DNA from: Acidobacteriota bacterium
GTDB taxonomy: Bacteria; Acidobacteriota; Blastocatellia; RBC074
Assembly (NCBI GenBank): GCA_018268995.1
Contig: JAFDVL010000084.1
Span: 1 to 64,000, forward strand
Reading direction: 5' to 3'
DNA: 64,000 nucleotides
Shown: positions 24,370-33,307 of the stretch, in pieces
Numbering within the stretch: the first letter of the stretch is position 1
How the letters are laid out: every line of letters begins with the position of its first letter
The notes under the pieces: generated by a model
Databases searched by the model: none
Seen by the model: the letters and a program-made list of their open reading frames with translations, nothing else
What the model was told of the DNA's origin: nothing
Program-made: the position numbers and the translations under genes

Positions 24370-25155
24370 ATGCAAACGAATTGGCAACGAATAATGGCGA
24401 TAACCCTGATTTTATTGGCCTGCGCGCCGATGGACTTCGCGCAAAGTGCGAAGCAAACGCGGTTGAGCGAAACGGTCAGCAAATCGTGGGCACAATTGCT
24501 TGCTTCCTCGCAAGACCATCGTGCCAGCCTCGCCCGCGTGCTGGAATTGCAAATGCAAGAGCAAGCGCGGGCCGGGGAATTGCTGGAAAAACAAAAACTG
24601 CTGTTCGCGCAAGGTTCAATTTCCAAACGCGAATTGGAGGCAGGCGAACACGCTTTACAAGCCGCGCACAAACGAAGCACGCCAGCAACTGGAAGAAGTA
24701 GATCAATTGATTGCCGAAGCGAATGCAACTGAATATCCTCGAAGCAATCACCCGAATCATCGCGCCGCGTCCGTTCGCCGCATCATCTGCTGAACCGCGA
24801 GCGAACCCCTTCCGTATCGAGTTCGCGCAACGTGCTGATTCGTGATGTGGGCACGAGTCCGTGGGCATTGAGCGATTTCAGCAAAGTGGATGGGTTCTTC
24901 CGCAAACAGTTTGGGAAGCCATTAACCGTGAGTGCGTTTGGGCAAAGCGCGCCGCACAATCGGTTGGGCTTCGATTACCGCGCGGCGATTGACGTCGCTG
25001 TGCATCCTGACAGCAATGAAGGCCAAACATTGATTGAATATTTACGCAATCAGGGCATTCCCTTCATCGCCATCCGTTGTGCGATTCCCGGCTCAGCGAC
25101 AGGCGCGCATATTCATATTGGCTTGCCCTCGAAAAGAAGTCTTGTGTTGCAATAG
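24370..25155 (+). pseudogene. Frameshifted secreted coiled-coil protein with M15-like peptidase C-terminus
   Basis: It starts MQTNWQRIMAITLILLACAP (signal peptide), then a coiled coil (LARVLELQMQEQARAGELLE). Near 24665 the frame shifts (QQLEEVDQLIAEAN continues in another frame), and it returns to the first frame after the stop at 24732. The C-terminal part (24832-25155) has FGKPLTVSAFGQ, HNRLGFDYRAAIDV and GAHIHIG, which resemble the metal-binding SxxxHxxxxxxD...HxH pattern of D-Ala-D-Ala-type M15 peptidases. Two compensating frame changes explain the pattern; sequencing error cannot be excluded. Its end overlaps the upstream part of the sigma-54 activator frame. Confidence 0.7.
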
Positions 25156-25220
25156 CAAAATCTCAGGCCACATCAGCAGCCATTCTCAAACCCTACAGCC
25201 TTGCGTACAATAACCGCGCA

Positions 25221-28200
25221 ATGGTTCCCGATTCCATTCCCAAAGACAATACTGCACTGCTGCGGCAATATCGGTCGTTGTTGGAGATCAACAACGCAGT
25301 CGTGTCGCAACTTGATCTGCGCGAACTGTTGCGCACAACGTCTGCTATCCTGCGCCAACATATTCATCACGACACGGCGGGCATCTCGCTGTATGAAAAA
25401 GCAAGCGGGATGTTGCGCGCCTTTGCGCTCGATAATCCGCCGGAGCATTGGGAGGAAGGGCTTTTGCTCCCGCTGGAAGGCACGCCGCATGGATTGGCGT
25501 TTCAGACGCGACAAGCTGTCTGGCGCGAACGGATTGACCTGACGGAATTTCCTGCGACAGCGGTGCAAGCAGCGTATCAAGTAAGCATCCGTTCCGGTTG
25601 CGCTGTCCCGCTGATTGCGCGGGATCGCGTGATCGGCGTACTCGCCATCGGGAGCCAGCGCGAAGGTTCTATCACATCCGCCGATGCCGAGATGCTGCAA
25701 CTGATCGCTAACCAAATCGCCAGTGCCGTTGCCAATGCCTTGAACTTCGAGCGGGCGCGCAAGGCCGAGCAGGAAGTGCAGCGCAAGCTGGAACGCGAAC
25801 GGCTGATGCTGGAAATCAACAATGCTGTCGTCACGCAACTTGATCTGCGCGAACTCGCGCGCGTGACGGCGGCGCGCCTGCGCGAAGTGTTGCAGCACGA
25901 CATCACGGGCATCTCACTTTACGATCCCGCCATCAACCAGTTTCGCGCCTATATGTTCGACCTGCCGGATACGTTGCCCGCAATCCCCGAAGGCACGCCG
26001 ATGCCGCTCGAAGGCACGGTCGGCGGAATGGCGTTTCTGTCTGGTCAACCGGTGTTCATGAATCGTCCTGATCCTGGGGTGCAAGCGTCTGAGTTCGACC
26101 GACGGTTGATGGAAGCGGGTATCCAATCGGGCGGCGTCATTCCGCTGATTGCGCACGACCGCAAGCTGGGGTTCCTGGGCGTCGGCAGTTTTCAGGAAGA
26201 TGCGTTTTCGGAAGCCGATCAGGAATTGCTGTGCCACATTGCCAACCAGATTGCGATTGCCGTCGAGAATGCCTTGAACTTCGAGCGGGCGCAGGTCGCC
26301 GAGCAACAAGCGAAGCGCCAGGCGGAGCGCGTGCAATTGCTTCTGCAAGTCAATAACGCCATTGCGTCGGCGTTGGATTTGCCGTCGCTGTTTCGCGCCG
26401 TGTCCGCTTGTTTGCGCCAAGTGTTCCGCCTCGATTACGCCGTGATGGGGCTGTACAACGAGCAGGAAGACATCCTGCGCGTGCATGTGCTGGATCGCGG
26501 CGAGGGCATAGAGCTTTTGCAGGAAGGCCAAATTGCAACGCTTGACGATACGCCCGTCGGCCTCGCCATTCGTACGAAGCAAGTGGTTGTTACCGGAGTG
26601 GATTACCTCGCACAATTTCCTTCCGAAGTGGTGCGGCGCGCGGTCAGTCAGGGCATTCGCGCGAATTGCTCAGCGCCGTTGCTCCGGCAAAACCGCGTCA
26701 TCGGCGCGATGAGCATGGCCAGCAAAACCGAAGCCGCGTTCACGCAAGACGATGGCGAGTTGTTTATGAAGATCGCCGATCAAGTCGCCATCGCGGTCGA
26801 AAATGCGCTGAACTTTGAGCGCACACGCAAGGCCGAGCAGGAGGTAACGCGGCAACTGGCGCGCGAACGCCTGATGCTGGAAATCAACAACGCGGTGGTC
26901 TCGCATCTCGATCTGCGCGAATTGATGCACGCAACCTCCGCGAGTTTACGCGCCGTAATCCCGCACGATTTTGTCGGCATAACTTTGTACGACGCCGAAC
27001 AGAATGTGCTGCGGCCTTATGTGTACATGGGCGAGCAGCCCGAAGGAATGCGGGTGATTGAAGAAGGAATGGCGATCCCGCTCGCAAGCACGCCGCTGGG
27101 CGAGGTCTTCACGTCCGAGCGTCCGCTCCTGCTCACCAAACCTGACCCGGAACGCTTTACCTCCGACCTTGCGCGGCGGATTCTTGGCATGGGCGTGAAG
27201 TCGGGTTGCGGCATTCCGCTGCTGGCCCACAACCGCAAATTGGGTGTGCTGGGGATCGGCAGTTACCGGGAAGAAGCGTTTACGGCAGCAGACCTCGACT
27301 TGCTGACCCACATCGCAAGTCAGCTTGCCATTGCAGTCGAAAACGCGCTGGCTTTCCGCGAGATCGAAACACTCAAAAACAAACTCGCCAGCGAGAAACT
27401 CTATCTCGAAGACGAAATCCGCACCGAACATAACTTTGAAGAATTGATTGGGGCGAGCCGCTCGTTCAAGCGCATCCTGAAACAGATCGAAACCGTTGCG
27501 CCGACCGATTCCGCCGTGCTGATTCGCGGCGAAACGGGGACAGGCAAGGAACTGATCGCGCGCGCGATTCACAATCTGAGCACTCGCCGCGAACGCACGC
27601 TGGTCAAATTGAACTGCGCCGCAATCCCGACCGGCTTACTTGAAAGCGAACTCTTCGGCCACGAAAAAGGCGCATTCACAGGCGCAATCACACAACGCAT
27701 CGGACGCTTTGAACTCGCGCATCACGGCACGCTGTTGCTGGATGAAATCGGGGACATCCCGGTTGAATTGCAACCGAAACTGCTGCGCGTTTTGCAGGAG
27801 CAGGAATTTGAACGGCTCGGCAGCACGCGCACGCAAAAGGTAAATGTGCGAATGATTGCTGCGACGAATGCAGATTTGGAGCAACTGGTCGCGGAGAAAA
27901 AATATCGCAGCGATTTGTACTATCGCCTGAACGTGTTCCCGATCACGATTCCGCCGCTACGCGAACGTGCCGAAGACATTCCGCTGCTGGCGCGTTTCTT
28001 CACCCGCAAATATGCGCGCCGGATGAAAAAGCCTATCGAAGCGATTCCCGCCGAAGCGATGGAAGCGTTGACCGCGTATCACTGGCCAGGCAATGTCCGC
28101 GAACTGGAACACTTCATCGAACGCGCGGTCGTGCTGACGCAAGGCACGGCGCTGGAAATTTCGCAATCGGAGCTGAAGCCGATGCGAAAACCTGCTGCGG

Positions 28201-28394
28201 TGTCTATTCCCACTGACTCCCCGTCCAACTCATCTTCTCTCGCCACTCTGGAAGCGGCGGAACGTGAACATATCCTGCGCGCGCTGGCAGAAACCAATTG
28301 GGTGATTGGCGGCCCACAAGGCGCAGCCGCACGTTTAGGAATGAAGCGCACCACCCTGCAATCCCGCATGCAGAAGCTCGGCATTACACGTTAG
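25221..28394 (+). CDS. Sigma-54-dependent transcriptional activator with four GAF domains
   Basis: About 1057 residues from the ATG at 25221. The frame is open from 25077, but those residues overlap the M15-like remnant and look non-coding. Four tandem GAF domains, each introduced by a helix of the type LLEINNAVVSQLDLREL, precede an AAA+ domain. That domain has Walker A GETGTGKE, the sigma-54-contacting loop GAFTGA, Walker B LLLDEIGDI, and LRERAEDIPLL. It ends with a Fis-type helix-turn-helix (GPQGAAARLGMKRTTLQSRM). There is no receiver domain, so the input is probably a small molecule or redox/gas ligand bound by the GAF array, as in FhlA. The -24/-12 promoter just downstream makes the following efflux operon its most likely target. 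Confidence 0.95.
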   Translation: MVPDSIPKDNTALLRQYRSLLEINNAVVSQLDLRELLRTTSAILRQHIHHDTAGISLYEKASGMLRAFALDNPPEHWEEGLLLPLEGTPHGLAFQTRQAVWRERIDLTEFPATAVQAAYQVSIRSGCAVPLIARDRVIGVLAIGSQREGSITSADAEMLQLIANQIASAVANALNFERARKAEQEVQRKLERERLMLEINNAVVTQLDLRELARVTAARLREVLQHDITGISLYDPAINQFRAYMFDLPDTLPAIPEGTPMPLEGTVGGMAFLSGQPVFMNRPDPGVQASEFDRRLMEAGIQSGGVIPLIAHDRKLGFLGVGSFQEDAFSEADQELLCHIANQIAIAVENALNFERAQVAEQQAKRQAERVQLLLQVNNAIASALDLPSLFRAVSACLRQVFRLDYAVMGLYNEQEDILRVHVLDRGEGIELLQEGQIATLDDTPVGLAIRTKQVVVTGVDYLAQFPSEVVRRAVSQGIRANCSAPLLRQNRVIGAMSMASKTEAAFTQDDGELFMKIADQVAIAVENALNFERTRKAEQEVTRQLARERLMLEINNAVVSHLDLRELMHATSASLRAVIPHDFVGITLYDAEQNVLRPYVYMGEQPEGMRVIEEGMAIPLASTPLGEVFTSERPLLLTKPDPERFTSDLARRILGMGVKSGCGIPLLAHNRKLGVLGIGSYREEAFTAADLDLLTHIASQLAIAVENALAFREIETLKNKLASEKLYLEDEIRTEHNFEELIGASRSFKRILKQIETVAPTDSAVLIRGETGTGKELIARAIHNLSTRRERTLVKLNCAAIPTGLLESELFGHEKGAFTGAITQRIGRFELAHHGTLLLDEIGDIPVELQPKLLRVLQEQEFERLGSTRTQKVNVRMIAATNADLEQLVAEKKYRSDLYYRLNVFPITIPPLRERAEDIPLLARFFTRKYARRMKKPIEAIPAEAMEALTAYHWPGNVRELEHFIERAVVLTQGTALEISQSELKPMRKPAAVSIPTDSPSNSSSLATLEAAEREHILRALAETNWVIGGPQGAAARLGMKRTTLQSRMQKLGITR

Positions 28395-28401
28395 TGCTGA
28401 G

Positions 28402-28474
28402 CCGACATTTCGGCACGCGCCGACATCTCGGCGCGCCGGCTTTCGGCACTCTTCGGCACTTGCTCTTCGGCACT
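28402..28474 (+). promoter_or_regulatory. Candidate activator-binding palindromes (UAS)
   Basis: Two palindromes, GCCGA-CATT-TCGGC (28402-28415) and GCGCCGA-CATC-TCGGCGC (28418-28435), have centres 18 bp apart. TCGGCAC half-sites follow at 28444, 28454 and 28468. They lie 70-140 bp upstream of the -24/-12 element, the usual distance for a sigma-54 activator. The hairpins could alternatively terminate the activator transcript, but no T run follows. Confidence 0.5.
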
Positions 28475-28543
28475 TACCACATCATCCGTACAATCTCTTC
28501 CGCTTCAAGCACTTAACCTGTCCAGGCAATTCATTTGGCACTG

Positions 28544-28559
28544 TGGCAAGGCAATTGCA
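28544..28559 (+). promoter_or_regulatory. Sigma-54 (-24/-12) promoter
   Basis: TGGCAAGGCAATTGCA matches the sigma-54 pattern TGGCAN(7)TTGCA, with GG at 28545-28546 and GC at 28557-28558, exactly 12 bp apart. Transcription should start near 28570, about 50 nt before the first ORF of the efflux operon. It lies directly downstream of a sigma-54 activator gene. Confidence 0.7.
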
Positions 28560-28621
28560 CTTACCAAGAGCGTCGCTAAGGACGAAACAGAAGAACGAAA
28601 CAATTACGAGAAGGAGACATT

Positions 28622-29005
28622 ATGTTCGCGCCACAACTGATCGAAACCGTCGCTCTGAAGCAATGTCACAGTTGCGGGGCCGAGTTGATTGAGCGCGACA
28701 AATTTTGCCGTCGTTGCGGAATCAGTCAACGCCTCTGCAACGACTCATCCAATCAACCTCAACACAAGTCGGAGTGCGCCACCCAACGGTTTTCCGAAAG
28801 CAACGGGATGCACCAATCATTTTCCGGCCCGTTGATGCAGGCAATAACGACAGGCGTGTCCCAGCGCACAACCGCGTTGCAAACCAATCGCTGGGCAATG
28901 CGTTTGGTCGGTGCGCTCGTGGCCGTGCCGCTGTGGCTGATGATTGTGCTGCTTTCCCCGCTGGAAGCGTTGGCAGCGGCCAAAGCCATTTCAGATCGAG
29001 CTTGA
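28622..29005 (+). CDS. Zinc-ribbon membrane protein
   Basis: 127 residues. A two-CXXC zinc ribbon lies near the N-terminus (CHSCGAELI ... FCRRCG), followed by a polar Gln/Ser-rich linker and one membrane helix near 95-115 (LVGALVAVPLWLMIVLL). An AGGAG lies 5 nt before the ATG. It is the first gene after the sigma-54 promoter and stands 11 bp before the STAS gene. The function is unknown; zinc-ribbon/single-helix proteins at the head of transporter operons may regulate assembly, but that is inference. Confidence 0.75.
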   Translation: MFAPQLIETVALKQCHSCGAELIERDKFCRRCGISQRLCNDSSNQPQHKSECATQRFSESNGMHQSFSGPLMQAITTGVSQRTTALQTNRWAMRLVGALVAVPLWLMIVLLSPLEALAAAKAISDRA

Positions 29006-29016
29006 AGGCGAAACGC

Positions 29017-29289
29017 ATGCTCAGAATTACGACGCAAAGTGAAAACGGTACAACTCGCTTCATTCTCGAAGGGCGGTTGATGGGCGAGTGGGTACACGAA
29101 CTGGAACGATGCTGGTTGGCGGTGAACCCAACACAAGTGCAGATTGAATTAAAGGACGTGGGCTTTATTGACGAACACGGCCAGGCATTACTAGCACGAA
29201 TGGCAGCGGCAGGCGCGACATTGATTGCGACTGACCTCCAAATGAACGCCATCGTCGAGGAAATTCTTGCGCCCCTGTTGCCGGAGTAA
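29017..29289 (+). CDS. Small STAS-domain protein
   Basis: 90 residues spanning a single STAS fold (TTRFILEGRLMGEWVHELERC ... VQIELKDVGFIDEHGQALLARM). In anti-anti-sigma factors the residue before the Gly of this last motif is the phosphorylated Ser; here it is His (DEHG), so classical SpoIIAA-type phospho-switching is unlikely. It may act as a partner or scaffold of the transporter operon. It is followed by the heptamer palindrome at 29311. Confidence 0.75.
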   Translation: MLRITTQSENGTTRFILEGRLMGEWVHELERCWLAVNPTQVQIELKDVGFIDEHGQALLARMAAAGATLIATDLQMNAIVEEILAPLLPE

Positions 29290-29310
29290 AGTTCAGTACA
29301 GGAAGGAAAG

Positions 29311-29449
29311 GGATGCTGGATGCTAGATGCTGGATGCTAGGTTTTGCCAGTGCCTAGCAGTCGGCATCTGTATCGAAAGAAAGGCTGGAGATTTGAGGCG
29401 AGTTTCTATCCAGCATCCAGCATCTAGCATCCAGTATCTAACATCTACA
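29311..29449. repeat. Heptamer-array palindrome C in the efflux operon
   Basis: GGATGCT, GGATGCT, AGATGCT, GGATGCT (29311-29338). A roughly 69-nt loop. ATCCAGC, ATCCAGC, ATCTAGC, ATCCAGT, ATCTAAC, ATCTACA (29408-29449). It fills almost the whole spacer between the STAS and thioesterase genes, ending 10 nt before the ATG, so it lies within the operon transcript and close to the RBS. Confidence 0.9.
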
Positions 29450-29459
29450 TCGGAGGAAC

Positions 29460-29882
29460 ATGAGCCAAATCACCTTAGAAATCGGAGCGACTACAAGTCT
29501 GCGTCACATCGTGAGAACCGAAGACCTGGCGAGCGCACTGCTGATTGACCCGCAGGACAACTTTCCTGCCGTCTTCGCAACATCGCGGATGATTGCGCTG
29601 ATGGAAGTTGCCGCCGCACGCTTGCTGCAACCGTTGCTCGGCGAAGGCGAACTATCAGTCGGCGTGACTGTAGACGTGACGCATTCGGCAGCGACGCTTC
29701 CTGAAGATGAAGTCCACGTCACGGCTCGCTACCTGGGAAAAGAAGGCAAGCTCTATCTCTTTGATGTGCGTGCTGAAGATTCCGGGGGCGAGATCGGACG
29801 CGGAACGCATCGCCGCGCGATCATCGCTACGCAAAGGTTGCTCGACGGAGCCACACAGCGGCGTAATCAGAACATTTCGTAA
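29460..29882 (+). CDS. FlK-like hot-dog thioesterase
   Basis: 140 residues. The spacing of the visible residues Thr41, Glu49 and His75 (FATSRMIALME ... VTVDVTHSA) reproduces the Thr42/Glu50/His76 triad of the fluoroacetyl-CoA thioesterase FlK, shifted by one. The motif GKLYLFDVRAEDSGGEIGRGTHRR fits the C-terminal part of that family. The substrate is unknown; FlK homologues hydrolyse various acyl-CoAs, and fluoroacetyl specificity should not be assumed. Its position inside an efflux operon suggests a detoxification or export-linked role. Confidence 0.8.
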   Translation: MSQITLEIGATTSLRHIVRTEDLASALLIDPQDNFPAVFATSRMIALMEVAAARLLQPLLGEGELSVGVTVDVTHSAATLPEDEVHVTARYLGKEGKLYLFDVRAEDSGGEIGRGTHRRAIIATQRLLDGATQRRNQNIS

Positions 29883-29913
29883 GAACAAGCACGAAATACA
29901 AAAGACGAAAAAC

Positions 29914-29977
29914 GTAGGGCCGGTTCTCAACCTGCCTTAGGTCAGGGAGAAGTCTGTCCTGTGAACCGGCCCTACGA
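29914..29977. repeat. 64-bp hairpin with perfect 14-bp arms
   Basis: CGTAGGGCCGGTTC (29914-29927) pairs exactly with GAACCGGCCCTACG (29964-29977). It lies between the thioesterase and TolC genes, 22 bp before the TolC start. The type is unrelated to the heptamer elements. Confidence 0.85.
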
Positions 29978-29998
29978 CTATCTGAGGAGAACACACGA

Positions 29999-31663
29999 AT
30001 GCCAAGATCGAATCATTTATCCCTGTTGTTAGTTCTCGCGCTGTGCGCGCCATTCGCGTTGGCACAAGCACCCACAGCGCAACGCAGCGAATCATCCAAG
30101 CCCGTTGCGCTTTCGCTCCGCGAAGCCGTTGCGCGGGCACTTGAAAACAGCCGCGACATCGAAATCGTCCGGCTCAAAGTGCAAATGAACGAATTCGATG
30201 TGAAGGCGGCACACGGCGCGTACGATCCGACGTTCAGTTCAAGCCTGACGTTCGAGCAACGCAACACACCCGTCGCGTCCATTTTGGCAGGCGGCGAAAA
30301 CGGCAAGCTGAAGACAAACGACTTCTTCGGGCAAGCCAAACTCGCGCGCAAAACGCCGTGGCAAGGCGGCAGTATGAGCGTAACGTTCGATCAAAGCCGC
30401 TCGACGACACAGAACCAATTTTTCGCGCTGAATCCGCAATACAGCACGAGCTTGTTTTTGGAATACACGCAACCGCTGATGCGCAATCGAAAAATTGATG
30501 CAGAGCGACGGGCCATCAAGATCGCCAAGAAAAAGCTTGATCTGTCCGACAGCCAGTTTCGCCAACGTGCGATTGAAATTATTGCCAGTGTCGAGCGCGC
30601 CTATTGGGATTTGGTCTTTGCACGCCGCGACGAAGCCATCAAACGCGAGTCTGTCGAACTAGCGAAAACACAACTCGAACACAATCTGCGGCAAGTCGCA
30701 CAAGGCACGCTCGCTCCGGCAGAAGTCACTTCCGCTCGCGTAGAAATCGCACGTCGCACCGATGAAGCCGAAGCCGCAACCGAAACCATCGTCCGTGCTG
30801 AAAACGCGCTCAAAGCGTTGCTCAGCCAACCGAGCAACGACGAACTCTGGAACACTCGAATCACGCCGACCGATCAACCGGAAGTGCGCACGACCGCGCC
30901 GATGCCTGTTGCCGATGCACTCAAGACCGCGTTAACGAATCGCCCGGAATTGGAGCAATACCGGTTGCGCAGCGAATTGAACGGCGTGGATGTCGAATAC
31001 CTGCGCGATCAAACCAAACCGCAAGTGGATTTAGTTGCGGGCTACGGCACAGTCGGTTTGGCAGGTTCCGCGCGCACAGAAACGAATCCGATTATCGCCA
31101 GCAGTCAACAGCTTCTGGATCGCATCAATCAGCTTTCGCAAGTCGCTGGGCTGCCCGCGTTGACGCCGGTTTCCTTCGGCACAATCCCGGATCGTTATTA
31201 CGGTGGCTATGGGCAAAGCTTGGGGAATCTGTTTCGCAACGATTCGCGGGCGTTCCGCGTCGGCGTGAACATCACAATGCCGTTTGGCAATCGCACAGCC
31301 AAAGCGAATCTCGGACGTGCGTTGGTCGAAGGCAAGCAGATTGATACCGAACGGCAACGCGCCGAACACCAGATCGAAGTCGAAGTGCGCAATGCGCTGC
31401 AAGCCGTCGAAACCTCGCAACGTCGCATCGAAGCCGCCAAGAGTTCGCGCAGCAACGCCGAACTGCAACTCAAGAGCGAGCAGAACAAATTCGATGCGGG
31501 ACTCTCAACCAACTTCCTCGTCCTGGATCGCCAGAATGCGCTATCGCTGGCACAGGGACGCGAACTGAAAGCCATCACCGATTACAACAAAGCCGTCAGC
31601 GAATTGCAGCGCGTGCTGGCCACAACGCTGACCGACAAGAACATTGAAATCGCCAGCCGCTAA
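29999..31663 (+). CDS. TolC-family outer-membrane efflux channel
   Basis: 554 residues. Signal peptide of about 22 residues (HLSLLLVLALCAPFALA). The TolC-type repeat pattern of two coiled-coil halves is visible: SLREAVARALENSRDIEIVR near 45 and ADALKTALTNRPELEQYRLR near 310, with long Gln/Ala/Glu-rich helices between. Partners are the HlyD adaptor and ABC proteins in the same operon, making a complete tripartite exporter. Start ATG at 29999, with AGGAG 11-15 nt upstream. Confidence 0.92.
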   Translation: MPRSNHLSLLLVLALCAPFALAQAPTAQRSESSKPVALSLREAVARALENSRDIEIVRLKVQMNEFDVKAAHGAYDPTFSSSLTFEQRNTPVASILAGGENGKLKTNDFFGQAKLARKTPWQGGSMSVTFDQSRSTTQNQFFALNPQYSTSLFLEYTQPLMRNRKIDAERRAIKIAKKKLDLSDSQFRQRAIEIIASVERAYWDLVFARRDEAIKRESVELAKTQLEHNLRQVAQGTLAPAEVTSARVEIARRTDEAEAATETIVRAENALKALLSQPSNDELWNTRITPTDQPEVRTTAPMPVADALKTALTNRPELEQYRLRSELNGVDVEYLRDQTKPQVDLVAGYGTVGLAGSARTETNPIIASSQQLLDRINQLSQVAGLPALTPVSFGTIPDRYYGGYGQSLGNLFRNDSRAFRVGVNITMPFGNRTAKANLGRALVEGKQIDTERQRAEHQIEVEVRNALQAVETSQRRIEAAKSSRSNAELQLKSEQNKFDAGLSTNFLVLDRQNALSLAQGRELKAITDYNKAVSELQRVLATTLTDKNIEIASR

Positions 31664-31671
31664 GGAGCTTC

Positions 31672-32064
31672 ATGACCAAACAACTCTTATCCCTCAATCT
31701 CATCGCAACGTTACTGCTGTCGCTACTCAATGCGCCGCATGCTTTCGGCAAAGACAAGGCAGCGGAGCACACCGCCAAGGTCAAAGCAGCCATCGCCAAA
31801 CTCGGTGTTGGTGAACAAGCGCGCGTCAGCATCACGCGGTACGACAAGACGAAGCTGTCCGGTTACATCCACGAAGCAGGCAGCGACGCGGTCACGATTG
31901 CTGATCTGCAAAGCGGAGCCAAAAGGACGATTCCCTATGCCGACATCAAAGCCGTCAAAGGCAAGAATCTTTCGACCGGCGCAAAAATCGGGATCGGCGT
32001 AGCAATCGGCATCGGTGTGGCAGCCATCGGGTTTTACATCCTGCTCCGCGCGCTGGCGGATTGA
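31672..32064 (+). CDS. Small exported protein with C-terminal helix
   Basis: 130 residues, unrecognised. Signal peptide (LLSLNLIATLLLSLLNAPHA), a small beta-rich domain resembling an Sm/SH3-like strand pattern (KLSGYIHEAGSDAVTIADL), then a Gly-rich hydrophobic helix (GIGVAIGIGVAAIGFYILL). AAGGAG lies before the ATG and the gene follows TolC by 8 bp, so it belongs to the efflux operon. The function is unknown; it may be an accessory periplasmic subunit. Confidence 0.7.
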   Translation: MTKQLLSLNLIATLLLSLLNAPHAFGKDKAAEHTAKVKAAIAKLGVGEQARVSITRYDKTKLSGYIHEAGSDAVTIADLQSGAKRTIPYADIKAVKGKNLSTGAKIGIGVAIGIGVAAIGFYILLRALAD

Positions 32065-32093
32065 CAATTACTTAAACAAAACACGGAGGAACT

Positions 32094-33287
32094 ATGAAAC
32101 AAGCCAAACATCGTATCAAAGCGATGGTGATCCTGACCTTGCTTCTATCGCTGGCAACAGCGGCAGGATGGTATTTCCTACGCCCGTCCACCGCTTCCGC
32201 AGAAATCATTTCGCTCAGCGGTCGCATTGAAAGTGATGACGCCACTGTTGCCGCGAAAACATCAGGCCGCATCCGTGAAATCACCGTGCGCGAAGGCGAT
32301 GCGGTCAAGGAAGGGCAAGTCATTGCCCTTCTTGATGACGAACAAATCAAAGCGCGGGAAGAACAGGCGCAATCCGCTGTCATGCAAGCCGAAGCAAAGG
32401 TGATGCATGCGCAACAGCAAATCGCCGTGTTGCAAACGCAATTGCAAGAAAGTCGTTTGGGCGTGAGCCAATCACGCGCCGACGCGGAAGGCCGCGTCAG
32501 TCAGGCACAAGCGCACGTTGCGGCTGCCGAAGCTTCGCTCGCCAAAGCACAAGCGGATTACAACCAGGCGCGCTACGATCACGAAAAATACACCACGCTC
32601 GCCGAACAAGGCGATGTGTCCGAACGCGAAGGTCGTCAGGCTCAGACCGCACTCGAAACGCATCGCGCCGTCGTCATCGCCGCAGAAAAGCAAGTGGAAG
32701 CGGCACGCGGCGCGCTCGCAGCAACAAAAGCAAGCCTCGACAATCCAGTCATTCGCGCAGCACAAGCTGCTGGTGTCGAGCAACAAATTCAGCAAGCCAA
32801 ATCCGCCGTCGCTTCCGCGCAAGCCGAAGCCGCCCGCGCCCGTGCGCAGTTGGATGAAGCCAAAGCGAACCGCGATGAATTGAATATTCTCGCGCCCTTC
32901 GATGGCATCGTCGCCACACGTACAGCGGAACCGGGCGAAGTCGTTGCCGCAGGTGCGCCGCTCATCACGTTGCTGAATCCGCGTCAGGTCTATCTGCGCG
33001 GCTACATCCCAGAAGGAGACATCGGGCGTGTGCGCACCGGACAGGTGGCGCGCGTCTATCTCGACTCGAATCCGAAACAACCGCTCGACGCGACCGTTTC
33101 GCGCATTGATCCGCAAGCGTCGTTTACGCCCGAAAACACGTACTTTCGCGATGATCGCGTCAAGCAAGTGGTCGGTGTGAAGTTGCAATTAACCAAGCCC
33201 GAAGGCTTCGCCAAACCGGGCATGCCAGCCGATGGGGAAGTGCTGGTTGACGGCAAAGAATGGGTTGCAACAGCGCGTAAGGAGTAG
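32094..33287 (+). CDS. HlyD-family membrane fusion protein (YbhG-like)
   Basis: 397 residues. A membrane helix near 12-27 anchors the protein. A lipoyl/biotinyl-like N half (ISLSGRIESDDATVAAKTSG ... AGSVKEGQVIALLDD pattern) is followed by a long Ala/Gln-rich coiled coil (about 85-260). The beta-barrel domain follows (NILAPFDGIVATRTAEPGEV and VLYLRGYIPEG), and it ends at VLVDG. It links the inner-membrane ABC permease to TolC. GGAGG precedes the ATG. The downstream spacer carries the 205-bp inverted-repeat element. Confidence 0.9.
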   Translation: MKQAKHRIKAMVILTLLLSLATAAGWYFLRPSTASAEIISLSGRIESDDATVAAKTSGRIREITVREGDAVKEGQVIALLDDEQIKAREEQAQSAVMQAEAKVMHAQQQIAVLQTQLQESRLGVSQSRADAEGRVSQAQAHVAAAEASLAKAQADYNQARYDHEKYTTLAEQGDVSEREGRQAQTALETHRAVVIAAEKQVEAARGALAATKASLDNPVIRAAQAAGVEQQIQQAKSAVASAQAEAARARAQLDEAKANRDELNILAPFDGIVATRTAEPGEVVAAGAPLITLLNPRQVYLRGYIPEGDIGRVRTGQVARVYLDSNPKQPLDATVSRIDPQASFTPENTYFRDDRVKQVVGVKLQLTKPEGFAKPGMPADGEVLVDGKEWVATARKE

Positions 33288-33307
33288 TTGCAGTTGTTGC
33301 ACGCGAA

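Noticed and set aside
28705..29016. Upstream extension of the STAS frame
   Set aside because: It overlaps the zinc-ribbon gene in another frame; the ATG at 29017 is a better start.
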